Counted from the first letter of the stretch, positions 1 to 9,022 are shown. The stretch is DNA of 41,879 bases from an uncultured Eubacteriales bacterium (GCA_958402445.1 CATXTO010000017.1:1-41879); one strand, 5' to 3'. Notes: generated from the letters alone by a model not told the origin. Program-made: numbers and translations.

Positions 1-120
1 GGGCGACCTGTGGTCGCCCGTTGGGAGATTCTACTAGCTGCCGGGCTTGCGGGCGCGCGCAGCTCGCCCCTACAGGGTAGTACCGACCCGGTGGTCGTAG
101 GGGCGACCTGTGGCCGCCCG
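1..120. repeat. Palindromic intergenic repeat (family R1), truncated by window start
   Basis: One full unit (1-74, its left end cut by the window edge) and a half unit (96-120). A unit starts TGTAGGGGCG, ends with its inverted copy CGCCCCTACA, and carries small hairpins such as GGGCGACC-TGT-GGTCGCCC. The same family recurs at 3627-3676, 32691-32880, 41335-41360 and 41569-41879. No coding potential is credible; short ORFs through it only translate the palindromes. Confidence 0.85.
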
Positions 121-154
121 CCAGGAGCCCTGCAAAACCGCAAATGGGCGGCGG

Positions 155-1387
155 CTATGGGGCAGCGGGGCTGTCCTTTTCGGCCTGGACGGATTCCGCA
201 GGCGTCTCCGGCTGGTCCTCTTGCGGCGGACTGGGATGTACGCCGTCGCTGTCAACCGCTAGATTCCGTTTTTCCAGACGGCGGTTGACATTCAGGCGGA
301 GCAGGGAATAAACCACAGAGGTCAAAGGGATGAAAAACAGCATCCCTGTGACGCCAAACAGCTTGCCGCCTACAAAAACCGAAACCAGCGTCCAAATCGC
401 TGGCAGACCCACGGAATTCCCCACAACCTTGGGATAAATCAGTTGGTTTTCCACCTGTTGCAGAACAAAGAAGGTCACGAGGAAGATCAGGGCTTTCATG
501 GGGGAGACCAGAACAATCAGCAACGCACCAAACACACAGCCCATAAACGCGCCCAGATACGGGATCAGGGCGGTCACGGCGATGAACACGCTGATGACCA
601 AGGCGTAGGGCAGGCGCAGGATGCTCATGGTGATGAAGAACAGCAGCCCTAAAATGATGGCCTCCAGACACTGGCCGGAGATGAAGCTGGAAAAGGTCTG
701 ATTGGTCAGGGCGGCCACTTCCAGTGTCCGGTCCGCGTATTTTTCCCCCACATAGGCGTATAGGAGCTTCCGTACCTGGCGACTCAGTTTCTTTTTATTG
801 GACAGAATATAAATGGAAATGACGAAACCCGTGATGGTGATGGTGAGCACGGCCGCCACGGAGGTGACGGCGGACAGGGAGGTTTCAATAATCTGGGCGT
901 AGTTCTCCATAAATTTTTCCAGCAGGGGGTCCAGATCAAATCCGGAAAACAGCAGCTCCAACTGGGTGGTATTTACATTGTGCTCGTTTAAAAAGGTCAA
1001 GAATTTAGGCCAGGCGGTCTCCGCTGTGGAGACAATGCCGGGAATTGTACCGATCAATTGCGGTATCATGATGTAGGCGACAAAAAAGATAAACAGTAAG
1101 CCGCCCAAATAGGTGAGAATTAGACTGAAAATGGCGTTGGCCCGTTCCCGGACCACGCGGCCCTGTCTGACCTGCAGCCGGGCAAAGAACTTTTCCAGTC
1201 CGCGCATAGGGACGTTGAGGATAAACGCCAAAAGACCGCCCACAATCAGGGGCTGAAGCAGATCCACCAGCAGATGGACCAGCTGCCCCGCTACGCTCAG
1301 ATGGTTCATGACCACGTAGAGGACGACGGCAAAGGCGATGAGAAACAACGCCTGATTAAATTTGGTTTTCGGTTTCCTGGGTTTCAT
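155..1387 (-). CDS. AI-2E family transporter (PerM/YtvI-like membrane permease)
   Basis: The 410-residue protein has the layout of the AI-2E transporter family (PF01594): two N-terminal hydrophobic segments (about residues 10-60), another near 95-115, a long soluble stretch, then a block of closely spaced membrane segments in the C-terminal half, ending in a charged Pro/Glu-rich tail. Family members export small molecules or act in Na+/H+ exchange; the substrate cannot be read from sequence, and the name AI-2E should not be taken as proof of autoinducer transport. It is a single gene, divergent from the flavodiiron gene. The start is the ATG at 1385-1387, just before two lysine/arginine-rich residues that precede the first membrane segment. 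Confidence 0.88.
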   Translation of the reverse strand: MKPRKPKTKFNQALFLIAFAVVLYVVMNHLSVAGQLVHLLVDLLQPLIVGGLLAFILNVPMRGLEKFFARLQVRQGRVVRERANAIFSLILTYLGGLLFIFFVAYIMIPQLIGTIPGIVSTAETAWPKFLTFLNEHNVNTTQLELLFSGFDLDPLLEKFMENYAQIIETSLSAVTSVAAVLTITITGFVISIYILSNKKKLSRQVRKLLYAYVGEKYADRTLEVAALTNQTFSSFISGQCLEAIILGLLFFITMSILRLPYALVISVFIAVTALIPYLGAFMGCVFGALLIVLVSPMKALIFLVTFFVLQQVENQLIYPKVVGNSVGLPAIWTLVSVFVGGKLFGVTGMLFFIPLTSVVYSLLRLNVNRRLEKRNLAVDSDGVHPSPPQEDQPETPAESVQAEKDSPAAP

Positions 1388-1634
1388 GCCAACGCTCCAT
1401 TCTCATTCCATCACATGCTCGGCTTAAAAAGCGGGCGGGAGTGGACGGCCCAAAGGTTATATTCATCATACCATAAAGGCCCCGGGCTGGGAAAGAGGAT
1501 TCCACGAGATTTTATAAAATTTAACAAAAAGGTCATAATTTTTCCATTGCTTTCCGGTTGCCGGCCGGAGGAGATGGAACAGGCAAGACGGAACGTACGG
1601 CATAAGAAAACACAAATAAGAATTATTATTGTTA

Positions 1635-1663
1635 TTGATTTTTCCAAACTGTTCCTGTATAAT
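1635..1663 (+). promoter_or_regulatory. Sigma-A type promoter of the flavodiiron gene
   Basis: TTGATT (1635-1640) and a perfect TATAAT (1658-1663) are separated by 17 bp. Transcription would start near 1670, giving a short leader before the AAGGGGAG ribosome binding site at 1681-1688. The rest of the 1388-1694 intergenic stretch is AT-rich and shows no gene; it separates two divergent genes. Confidence 0.75.
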
Positions 1664-1694
1664 AGTCCCACACACATTGAAAGGGGAGCTGCAC

Positions 1695-3530
1695 ATGCAC
1701 TGTGTAAGAACAATTACCGAGGATTTGACTTGGGTAGGCGGAAATGATCGACGGTTGGCGCTGTTTGAAGGCGTGTACGACGTACCCAAGGGAATGTCCT
1801 ATAACTCCTACCTGTTGCTGGATGAAAAAACTGTGCTGTTTGACACCGTGGATCACGCTGTCAGTGATGTCTTTTTTGAGAATATTGATTTTGTCTTGTC
1901 CGGTCGGAGCCTGGACGTGCTGGTCGTACAGCATATGGAGCCGGACCATGCCGGTACCATCGAGGAGGTCCTGCGCAGGTATCCGGGGGTTCGCATTCTA
2001 TGCAATGCCAAAACCGTGGGCATGATGAAGCAGTTTTTCTCCTTTGACGTTGGGGCGGTCGCCCAGCAGGTGGAGGAGGGCGACGTGTATGAAACCGGCC
2101 GGCACAGCCTGACCTTTGTCATGGCCCCCATGGTGCACTGGCCGGAGGTGATGGTGACCTATGACCGGACAGATAAAATCCTGTTTTCTGCGGACGCGTT
2201 TGGCACCTTTGGGGCGATCAACGGGGCTATTTTTGCGGACGAGGTGGATTTTGCCCGGGATTATATGGATGAGGCCCGGCGGTATTATACCAACATTGTG
2301 GGAAAATACGGAACGCAGGTTCAGGCGCTGCTGCAAAAGGCCGCTGGTTTAGAGCTCTCTCTGATCTGTCCGCTCCATGGGTTCGTCTGGCGCAGAAACG
2401 TGGGGGACTTTGTAGAAAAGTATCTGAAGTGGTGCACCTATACGCCGGAGGAGACCGGTGTGGTCATCGCGTACGCCTCTGTCTACGGCAACACGGAGAA
2501 CGCGGCGGAGATCCTATCCGTAAAGCTCCGGGAGAGGGGAATCCGTACCTGCATGTTTGACGTCTCCATGACGCCGGCCTCCTACATCGTGGCCGCCGCA
2601 TTCCAGTACAGTCACCTGGTCTTTGCCGCGCCCACGTACAATGCGGGAATTTTCGTCACCATGGAAAATCTGCTGCGGGATATTGCAGCACATAATTTGC
2701 AGAATCGCACCGTGGCCTTGCTGGAAAACGGCTCCTGGGCCCCCGGCAGCGCCAAGCTCATGCGGGAGATTCTTTCGCCCCTGCAGAATTTGACTATTTT
2801 GGAACAGTCCGTGACCATCCGATCCTCCCTGAAGGAGACGGAGCAGCTGGAGATTTTGGCTCAGGCCATCGCCGATTCCATGCCCAAGCAGACGGTGGCG
2901 GCGGAAACCGAATCAGCTGTGGACCCCAACGCTATGTTTAAGCTCTCCTATGGCCTGTTCGTCCTAGCTGGCCGGGACGGAGAGCAGGATAACGGGTGCA
3001 TCATCAACACGGTGATACAGATTACCGATACGCCCAAGCGACTTGCTTTTGCGGTTAACAAGGCCAATCTCACCCACGATATGATCCAGAAAAATGGTGT
3101 GTTCAGCCTCTCCGTGCTGTCGCAGGAGGTGCCGTTTGAGATTTTTCAGCACTTTGGCTTCCAGAGCGGCCGGGAGGTGGAGAAGTTCCACGGCTGGGCC
3201 TTTGCGGCGCGGTCGGCTGCGGGGACGCTGTACCTGACGAAGTTTACCAATGCCATGATTTCCGGCCGGGTGATTGCAGCCCAGGACTTTGGGACGCATA
3301 CGCTGTTTGAGGCGGACGTTACGGAGGCTAAAATCCTGTCTCAGGTTCCCTCCGTCACCTATGCCTATTATTTTGAACACATTAAACCCAAGCCGCAGCC
3401 TCAGTTGACGCAGAAAAAGGGCTGGATCTGCAAAATCTGCGGCTATGTCTACGAAGGCGAGGAGCTGCCGCCGGATTTTGTTTGCCCGTTGTGCAAGCAC
3501 GGACCGGAGGATTTTGAGCGTATCGGGTAG
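1695..3530 (+). CDS. Flavodiiron protein with fused flavin reductase and rubredoxin domains
   Basis: A 611-residue O2/NO reductase. Domains in order: metallo-beta-lactamase-like diiron domain (1-250), flavodoxin-like FMN domain from about 255 (AYASVYGNTENA), flavin-reductase-like FMN domain (about 415-560), and a C-terminal rubredoxin (577-608). All diiron ligands are visible: H80-x-E82-x-D84-H85, H148, D167, H228. Rubredoxin iron ligands are C579/C582 and C597/C600. Known flavodiiron proteins reduce oxygen to water or NO to N2O in the cytoplasm of anaerobes; the extra domains would let electrons enter from a reduced nicotinamide or flavin donor without separate partner proteins (inference). 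The ATG at 1695 is chosen because AAGGGGAG lies 7 bp upstream; an upstream in-frame start at 1629 would overlap the promoter. Confidence 0.93.
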   Translation: MHCVRTITEDLTWVGGNDRRLALFEGVYDVPKGMSYNSYLLLDEKTVLFDTVDHAVSDVFFENIDFVLSGRSLDVLVVQHMEPDHAGTIEEVLRRYPGVRILCNAKTVGMMKQFFSFDVGAVAQQVEEGDVYETGRHSLTFVMAPMVHWPEVMVTYDRTDKILFSADAFGTFGAINGAIFADEVDFARDYMDEARRYYTNIVGKYGTQVQALLQKAAGLELSLICPLHGFVWRRNVGDFVEKYLKWCTYTPEETGVVIAYASVYGNTENAAEILSVKLRERGIRTCMFDVSMTPASYIVAAAFQYSHLVFAAPTYNAGIFVTMENLLRDIAAHNLQNRTVALLENGSWAPGSAKLMREILSPLQNLTILEQSVTIRSSLKETEQLEILAQAIADSMPKQTVAAETESAVDPNAMFKLSYGLFVLAGRDGEQDNGCIINTVIQITDTPKRLAFAVNKANLTHDMIQKNGVFSLSVLSQEVPFEIFQHFGFQSGREVEKFHGWAFAARSAAGTLYLTKFTNAMISGRVIAAQDFGTHTLFEADVTEAKILSQVPSVTYAYYFEHIKPKPQPQLTQKKGWICKICGYVYEGEELPPDFVCPLCKHGPEDFERIG

Positions 3531-3550
3531 CGGCATTTATACCCTGAGAC

Positions 3551-3585
3551 AGCCGAACCACGGCGCGCCGCGCCGTGGTTCGGCT
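3551..3585 (+). terminator. Perfect 15-bp hairpin after the flavodiiron gene
   Basis: Arms 3551-3565 and 3571-3585 are exact inverted copies (AGCCGAACCACGGCG) around a 5-nt loop, 20 bp after the stop codon. There is no real T-run, so it may act as an mRNA 3' end stabiliser rather than a strong intrinsic terminator. Confidence 0.6.
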
Positions 3586-3626
3586 GTAGGTCGTCTTCCA
3601 CGGCCAGCAGCCGACGGCAGAAGTTC

Positions 3627-3676
3627 TGTAGGGGCGTGCATCACGCGCCCGCAGGCGACCACAGCTCGCCCCTACA
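3627..3676. repeat. Palindromic repeat R1, single complete unit
   Basis: Starts TGTAGGGGCG and ends CGCCCCTACA, with an inner GTGCATCACGC hairpin and a GGCGACC...GCTCGCC arm. Same family as at the window start and end. Confidence 0.8.
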
Positions 3677-3678
3677 TC

Positions 3679-3865
3679 GTCGGGGCAAAGTCCGCTATTG
3701 TTCCGGCGGCTTGGACGCCATCGGCACCGCTTCCTTGCCCCTTCTCTTCCTGCAAGCACTGGGGCATTGCGGGCCCCCTGTTGGGAGACCGCAGATCCGT
3801 TACCAGAGGATGCCACGGCAATAGAGGAACCAAACCGAAGCCCGGCGCCAGCGGGTTCGGTGCGG
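3679..3865. repeat. Second dispersed intergenic repeat (family R2), copy 1
   Basis: The stretch from 3679 (CGGGGCAAAGTCCGCT, then CACCGCTTCCTTGCCCC near 3724-3740) matches 41428-41493 closely. The partner hairpin ACCGAA-CCCGCTG...GGGCTTCGGT, at 41500-41536 on the plus strand, occurs here inverted at about 3826-3862. Both copies lie next to an R1 unit. No gene is visible; ORFs crossing it have no recognisable domain. Confidence 0.55.
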
Positions 3866-3872
3866 ACAAGAA

Positions 3873-3896
3873 CCCCGCCCGAAGGGGCGGGGCTTT
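3873..3896 (+). terminator. GC hairpin upstream of mrnC
   Basis: CCCCGCCC (3873-3880), GAAG loop, GGGCGGGG (3885-3892), then CTTT. It could end read-through from upstream before the promoter at 3930. Confidence 0.45.
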
Positions 3897-3929
3897 GCGG
3901 GAGCATAGTCCTCTGCGACGAGGCATGCA

Positions 3930-3958
3930 TTGCATTTTTACCCGGCCTGTAGTACAAT
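3930..3958 (+). promoter_or_regulatory. Promoter of the mrnC-rqcH operon
   Basis: TTGCAT (3930-3935), 17 bp, TACAAT (3953-3958). Its position rules out a translation start at 3930 for the downstream gene. Confidence 0.7.
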
Positions 3959-4013
3959 GGTGCCATCAATTTTGAATCCGGCGGCTGGTTCCGCGGTACA
4001 GGGGGAGGATACC

Positions 4014-4427
4014 TTGCAAAATTACTTTGCCATGTCCATGGACAAGCGGCAGATCGATGCTGTTTCGGCTCTGGGGCTGGCTCATTTAGGGGACGGCGTA
4101 TTTGAGGTGCTGATCCGCACCTGGCTGTGTGGCCATGGAAAAACCGCCGTGAAAAATTTGCATCGGGAAACCATATCCTTCGTCTCAGCCCCGGCCCAAT
4201 CCCGATTTGTGGAGCGTCTGCTGCCGCTGCTCTCCCCGGAGGAGCTGGCTTTATATCGCCGAGGGCGGAACACCCATCTACATGCCATTCCCAAGAGCGC
4301 CAGTCCGCGGGAATACGCCCGTGCCACCGGCTTGGAGTGCCTGTTCGGCGCATTATACCTGGCGGGGAATACGGAGCGAATCAACGAATTGTTCGTCATA
4401 GTGATGGAGGAGCTTTATGGCGTTTGA
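4014..4427 (+). CDS. mrnC: Mini-ribonuclease III
   Basis: A 137-residue protein with the single RNase III catalytic domain and no dsRNA-binding domain, as in Mini-III, which matures 23S rRNA ends in low-GC Gram-positives. The LGDGVFEVLIR stretch corresponds to the family's metal-binding signature, and RRGRN and the C-terminal FGALYLAG segment are also typical. The TTG at 4014 is chosen because GGGGGAGG lies 5 bp upstream (4001-4008) and the promoter lies over any earlier start; an ATG at 4032 is the alternative. The stop overlaps the next gene by 11 bp, so the two are translationally coupled. Confidence 0.88.
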   Translation: MQNYFAMSMDKRQIDAVSALGLAHLGDGVFEVLIRTWLCGHGKTAVKNLHRETISFVSAPAQSRFVERLLPLLSPEELALYRRGRNTHLHAIPKSASPREYARATGLECLFGALYLAGNTERINELFVIVMEELYGV

Positions 4428-6183
4428 TGCATATTTTCTGACCGCAGTTTTGGAGGAGGTCCGAGCCAAGGCCCTGGGGGCCCGGGTGGAAAAAATCCAT
4501 CAGCCCGCCCGGGACACCGTCATTCTGCTCCTGCGGTGCGAGGGCGGGCGGCAGCGTCTGCTTTTGGCGGCCAACCCGGCGGCCCCGCGCCTGCACCTGA
4601 CGGAATCCAATCCGGAGAATCCGGACCAGCCGCCCATGTTTTGCATGCTGCTGCGGAAGCATTTATGCGGCGCGCGGCTGACCGCCGTGGAGCAGCCGCC
4701 CATGGAGCGGCTGGTGCGGCTGACCTTCGATTGCGTGGACGAGCTGGGGGACCCGGTTCAGCGGCAGCTGGTGGCGGAGCTCATGGGCAGGACCAGCAAC
4801 TTGTATTTATTGAATCCGGACGGCCGGATTGTGGACTGCCTGCGGCGGGTTGGTCTGGACGACTCTGCCCGGCGGCAGGCCCTGCCCGGGCTGTTCTATC
4901 AGGAGCCGGAGCCTCTGCAAAAGGCTGCACCTTTGGGTATCCCTGCCGAGCAGGTCCTGGAGATGCTGCGGCGACCGGGTCCGAACCGGCTGGCGGACTG
5001 GCTACAGGACTGTCTGGGCGGCCTGTCGCCCCTGGTGTGCCGAGAGGCGGCGCTGCAGATACTGGGAGATCCGGAGGCCCGCCTGGGTGAGGTGGACCTG
5101 CAAAAGACCGCAGAGGGAATCGCCGCCTATTTTGCCGCCCATCTAGGACCCGGGGCCTGGCGGCCTTACCTCCTGACGCAGCCCGACGGAGCTCCCAAGG
5201 CCTATGCTTTCGTACCCATCCGGCAGTACGGCTGCGCCTTCTCCTGCCGGGAGATGGCCGGCTTCGGGGCTCTGTTGGATGCGTTTTATACGGTCCGGGA
5301 CCGGCGGGACGCCATGCGGCAAAAGGCGCAGTCCGTGCGAAAGACGGTGTCCAATCTTCGGGACCGGACCCGCCGTAAGCTTGCAATTCAAGGGCGGGAG
5401 CTGGAGACAGCCCGGGACCGGGAGCGGTTGCGGCAGATGGGGGATCTGGTGACGGCTAATTTGCATGCCGTTGCCCGTGGACAGACCCAGCTTACGGTGG
5501 AGGACTTTTACGATCCTAAGATGCGGGAGGTAACGATTCCCCTGTCCGCGCAGCTCTCGCCGCAGCAAAACGCGGCAAAATTTTATAAGGATTATGCCAA
5601 GGCAAAGAACGCGGAAAAGGAGCTGGCCAGGCAGATTGCCCTGGGAACGACGGAGCTGGCGTATCTGGACAGCGTGTTGGACGAACTGGAGCGGGCGGAG
5701 ACGGAGGCCGAACTGGAGGAGATCCGGCAGGAGCTGGTCTGCGGCGGCTATCTGCGCCCGGAAGCCGGGCGGAAGCGAATGCGGCAGAACCCTTCCAAGC
5801 CCATGCGGTTTGTGTCGACTCAGGGATATCCGATTTATGTGGGCCGGAATAACCGGCAGAATGACGAGCTGACCACCAAGCTGGCCCAGAAAAACGACCT
5901 CTGGCTTCATGTGCAGAAGCTTCACGGCAGTCATGTGATCGTGCCATGGACCGGCGCTCCCGTGCCGGACCAGACGGTGACGGAGGCCGCGGAGCTGGCG
6001 GTTTGGTACTCCCAGGGGCGGCAGGGGCAGAATGTGGCGGTGGACGTAACCCCGGTGCGGTTTGTCAAGAAACCGGGCGGTGCAAAGCCGGGTATGGTGG
6101 TCTATACCCAATATCGGACCGTGTACGTGACGCCGGACCCTGGACTTCCGGCGCGTCTGACCCAAAAGGAAGCCGCCAGGTAG
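4417..6183 (+). CDS. rqcH: Rqc2/RqcH family ribosome quality control protein (NFACT; FbpA-like)
   Basis: 588 residues with the NFACT architecture: NFACT-N domain with the AELMGRTSNLYL motif, a helix-hairpin-helix and coiled-coil middle (about 290-450), and an NFACT-R domain near 490-560 (LWLHVQKLHGSHVIV). RqcH binds stalled 50S subunits with peptidyl-tRNA and recruits Ala-tRNA to add C-terminal Ala tails that mark the chain for degradation. Older annotations call it fibronectin-binding protein; the cytoplasmic role is better supported. The ATG is preceded by GGAGGAG inside mrnC. The pairing links it to an RNA-processing gene. Confidence 0.92.
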   Translation: MAFDAYFLTAVLEEVRAKALGARVEKIHQPARDTVILLLRCEGGRQRLLLAANPAAPRLHLTESNPENPDQPPMFCMLLRKHLCGARLTAVEQPPMERLVRLTFDCVDELGDPVQRQLVAELMGRTSNLYLLNPDGRIVDCLRRVGLDDSARRQALPGLFYQEPEPLQKAAPLGIPAEQVLEMLRRPGPNRLADWLQDCLGGLSPLVCREAALQILGDPEARLGEVDLQKTAEGIAAYFAAHLGPGAWRPYLLTQPDGAPKAYAFVPIRQYGCAFSCREMAGFGALLDAFYTVRDRRDAMRQKAQSVRKTVSNLRDRTRRKLAIQGRELETARDRERLRQMGDLVTANLHAVARGQTQLTVEDFYDPKMREVTIPLSAQLSPQQNAAKFYKDYAKAKNAEKELARQIALGTTELAYLDSVLDELERAETEAELEEIRQELVCGGYLRPEAGRKRMRQNPSKPMRFVSTQGYPIYVGRNNRQNDELTTKLAQKNDLWLHVQKLHGSHVIVPWTGAPVPDQTVTEAAELAVWYSQGRQGQNVAVDVTPVRFVKKPGGAKPGMVVYTQYRTVYVTPDPGLPARLTQKEAAR

Positions 6184-6320
6184 GTCCCGGAGGGAAGCGG
6201 CTAACGGCTTGAACGGACGGTTGCGAAACGGCGATGATAGGCCCGTTTGGTAGGGACCTTCTCCTCCAAAATTCAATCGACACCATGAAATCGCACGGGT
6301 TTTGCGGGGCTTATAACTGA

Positions 6321-6359
6321 AAAAACCTGTTTTTGACTAAAATCAAAAACAGGTTTTTT
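6321..6359. terminator. Bidirectional intrinsic terminator
   Basis: AAAAACCTGTTTTTGA (6321-6336) and TCAAAAACAGGTTTTTT (6343-6359) form a long stem with T-runs on either strand. It ends the mrnC-rqcH transcript. Downstream, 6360-6606 holds no supported gene; a 64-codon minus-strand ORF there (6273-6467) runs through the terminator and is not believed. Confidence 0.8.
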
Positions 6360-6606
6360 GGCGATAAACCACGGATATGTGTAAGCCTCTTTAACTTTTG
6401 GAGGTCCAACACGGTTCCCATCAGGACGAAAACCATCTGCTGCCACCTGCTGAGGTTCTGTTTTCATGGTTCGGCTTTGCGCTTTTGCGTTTTCTGCTTC
6501 AAAAGCTTTTTGGCCTCCCCCACCGACTATCCGTCTTTTTGCTTGCAGGCTTTACGGCGGTCAGGATTGCCAATATAACTTTATAGAACGGATCGATGGC
6601 GCTGGG

Positions 6607-6974
6607 TTATTGGATTCCCCTCGTGAACGGAATCAAGCTGAGCAACCCAACCAGACCCACAAGACCAATGACAATGCCTAATACCATCTGATTCCACACC
6701 ATACAAAAGCACATTCCACACCCAGGGCCAGCGCGCCGATGATTCCGACACTGGCGGTCAAAACGGCTTTGCTGGAGAGCCTCACTGGCTGCTTGTGTTC
6801 CATTTTCCTCCAGACGAATATCGTTATGATGCCGAGAAGAAGTCCCACACAGCCGAAAATGATTCCCGGCCCAAAGGCGTTCCACGCTGGCAAAAGCGCC
6901 ATACACATTCCCAGGGCAAACAACACACCGCTGACGGTCCCTAGAATCATTGCGACAAAACTGCTTTTCTTCAT
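6607..6974 (-). pseudogene. Small multi-pass membrane protein, frameshifted
   Basis: From the ATG at 6974 (TTGGAGG upstream) the reading frame gives 98 residues with three hydrophobic segments and stops at 6678. In another frame the sequence continues as a further membrane segment (MVLGIVIGLVGLVGLL) and a basic end, stopping at 6607. Adding one G in the GTGGAATG stretch near 6715-6718 joins both parts into one roughly 122-residue, four-segment protein. So this is either a recent frameshift or a sequencing error. The family was not recognised. It is divergent from the TetR gene, whose product may control it (inference). Confidence 0.6.
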
Positions 6975-7099
6975 AAAAAAACCTCCAATTTTATAAACGC
7001 AACACGGGTGCGCTTATCGTTATAGATAGTATAAGGAAGGTGCGGCGGAAAGACAATCATCAATGCGAAGACAAGTGTTGGAATAATGAGGTTTTCTGT

Positions 7100-7642
7100 A
7101 TGAATACGAAAAATAATAAGCGAAAAAGAGAATCCAGAGCGAAGATAGAATCCGTATTTGTGGAGCTTTTGCAGATGAAAGAGCTAAACCAGATTACGGT
7201 CTCTGATCTATGCAAGCTGGCGGAGCTAAACCGCTCCACCTTTTATGCAAACTATGTGGACATTTACCAGCTGGCCGGTGTAGTGCGGGAAACGTTGGAA
7301 CAGAACTTTTGCGAGTTGTATCACAACGAAATCGCGAATCACTTTAACAGCAATGACTATCTGAAGCTGTTTCGGCACATTGCAGAAAATCCGCTTATGT
7401 ATCAAACCTACTTCAAGCTAGGCTATGACAACCAGTTTCAAATTGTGGCCTATGATACAAACCTGGCGTCAGAGCATTTTGGCGACCGTTTTATCCCCTA
7501 TCACATGGAGTTTTTCAAAAGCGGCATTACTGCCATCATCAAGCTGTGGCTTCGGAATGGCTGTCGGGAAACGCCGGAAGAAATGAACGAAATTATCACC
7601 AGCGAATACAGAGGCCGCGCTGAATATTTCGGCAGAAAATAA
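7100..7642 (+). CDS. TetR/AcrR family transcriptional regulator
   Basis: 180 residues. The N-terminal helix-turn-helix is clear (ITVSDLCKLAELNRSTFYANY, about residues 31-51) after a Lys/Arg-rich start; the C-terminal part is an all-helical ligand-binding domain with many aromatic residues. TetR proteins usually repress a neighbouring divergent gene and let go on ligand binding. Here the divergent gene is the small membrane protein at 6607-6974, about 125 bp away. ATG 7100 is chosen because AATGAGG lies 8 bp upstream; the upstream in-frame start at 7040 lacks a ribosome binding site. Confidence 0.8.
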   Translation: MNTKNNKRKRESRAKIESVFVELLQMKELNQITVSDLCKLAELNRSTFYANYVDIYQLAGVVRETLEQNFCELYHNEIANHFNSNDYLKLFRHIAENPLMYQTYFKLGYDNQFQIVAYDTNLASEHFGDRFIPYHMEFFKSGITAIIKLWLRNGCRETPEEMNEIITSEYRGRAEYFGRK

Positions 7643-7724
7643 AAGCCGTAATCTCGATGCGCTGATATCAAAATCACGAACCTTTACCCGTCGTAGCGGC
7701 AGCTTCGCTTTGGCGAAACTTCCA

Positions 7725-7965
7725 CCAGGAAGAAAAAGCACCCACCGGGTGCTTTTTCTTCCTGGCGCTACCATGCAAAGAAATTTTTCGCATGCCACGT
7801 CCCGCCACCCTCGGAGCGGAGTCCAGCCCAGCGGGTCCGGCTCCGAAAGCGAAAAACACACCCCTTTTGGCTAAGAAGCCTCGCCGTAGGCGGGATTTGT
7901 GCCAAAAGAGGTGTTTCTGAGCTGCCTCTATGGTGCAAAAAAGCTTTCTCTATACTTGTTCCCGT
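7725..7965. repeat. Hairpin-plus-tag repeat (family R3), two copies in tandem
   Basis: Copy 1: perfect 19-bp hairpin (7725-7743 / 7747-7765) followed by CTACCATGCAAAGAAATTTT. Copy 2: 14-bp hairpin with one mismatch (7858-7871 / 7901-7914) followed by CCTCTATGGTGCAAAAAAGC. A third copy is at 14756-14890. The first hairpin would also terminate the TetR transcript in either direction. The remaining stretch, 7643-8087, holds no supported gene. Confidence 0.55.
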
Positions 7966-8087
7966 TTTGAATGTGCATTCAAAATAAGTGGATTTTTTCT
8001 GCCGTTTTGTTGCATGCAGTATTTTGCCGCTGTTAATCGCCTTAATACGATTCTGTTTCGTGACAGCCCTGTTTAGATTTATTTCAT

Positions 8088-8903
8088 TTAAGGAATTGTC
8101 GCAAATACTGTAACGGCCACGCCCCTGTTTAAGACGCCTATACCCTGACTTGTCGTCAACCGCACGGATAACAGAGAGCCTTGTGTTACCCCAACGCTTC
8201 CGGTTCCGGTTGCGAGGCAATTTGGTGTTTCGGCATTACTTGGCCCTGTAATCGTAGCCGTTATACCTGTGCCGACAGGAGCAGTGAAGCCGCATGGACT
8301 TGTGAAAATTTCTGCGGTCACACTTTCATTGGCCGGAATCGTGTTATCTCTGATGTTTAATATAAGACCGACAATTGTAACATCGGCCGGTAGCGTCACT
8401 GTACTGGTTGTAAATAGGGAAGGGGATGAAGATGTTCCCAATCCAACCCATCCTCCGTCACTAACGAACTGGTCAGTTGCTAAATATATTGTTGTGCTGC
8501 CCGGTCCAATTGGACCAGTTGCGCCAGTAGGTCCGGTTATTCCAGTGACGCCGGTTGCCCCAGTGGCTCCGGTTGGACCGATTGGCCCGGTGACTCCGGT
8601 GGCCCCGGTTGAACCGGTGGCTCCGGTTGCCCCAGTGGCTCCGGTTGGGCCGGTTGAACCTGTGGCTCCGGTCGCCCCAGTGGCTCCGGTTGGACCGATT
8701 GGCCCTGAGGCTCCGGTTGCCCCAGTGGCTCCGGTTGGGCCCGTTGGACCCGTGACTCCTGTAGCTCCCGTTGGACCTGTAGGACCTGTTGGTCCTATAA
8801 CAGGGCAGGGGCAGGGTGGACAGGGTGGCGGGCAGGGAAAGGGAGGAGGGTAATGACGGCAATGCTCAAATTCGTCGTGGCTGCCGCAGTGATAAACGTT
8901 CAC
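8088..8903 (-). CDS. Collagen-like triple-helix repeat protein (exosporium/BclA-like)
   Basis: 271 residues. A short N-terminal head rich in Cys, His and Pro (1-36) is followed by about 33 Gly-X-Thr/Ala/Ile collagen-type triplets (GPTGPTGPTGATG, about 37-137) and a C-terminal beta-rich domain (about 138-271) like the trimerising heads of BclA/BclB spore-surface glycoproteins. Thr in the third position is typical of O-glycosylated bacterial collagens. It probably sits on the spore or cell surface; there is no classical signal peptide, as usual for exosporium proteins. GTG start (8901-8903) with GGAGG 7 bp upstream. The GT2 remnant just upstream may be what is left of its glycosylation partner. 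Confidence 0.85.
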   Translation of the reverse strand: MNVYHCGSHDEFEHCRHYPPPFPCPPPCPPCPCPVIGPTGPTGPTGATGVTGPTGPTGATGATGASGPIGPTGATGATGATGSTGPTGATGATGATGSTGATGVTGPIGPTGATGATGVTGITGPTGATGPIGPGSTTIYLATDQFVSDGGWVGLGTSSSPSLFTTSTVTLPADVTIVGLILNIRDNTIPANESVTAEIFTSPCGFTAPVGTGITATITGPSNAETPNCLATGTGSVGVTQGSLLSVRLTTSQGIGVLNRGVAVTVFATIP

Positions 8904-9022
8904 AAAAAGACCTCCATATTTGTGATAGGGATTAGTATCCTTTTTGCAGGATACAGCTCATTCTATGTCGGAGTATCTGCTGAGGTTCTGAGCGCAGATA
9001 TCCTATATAGGAGATTCCGCAT

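Noticed and set aside
5143..6276. 377-codon minus-strand ORF opposite rqcH
   Set aside because: Shadow frame of a well-supported gene, no domain and no start signal.
8269..8853. 194-codon plus-strand Pro/Val-rich ORF
   Set aside because: It is the antisense reading of the collagen triplets; the minus-strand frame has the start signal and proper ends.
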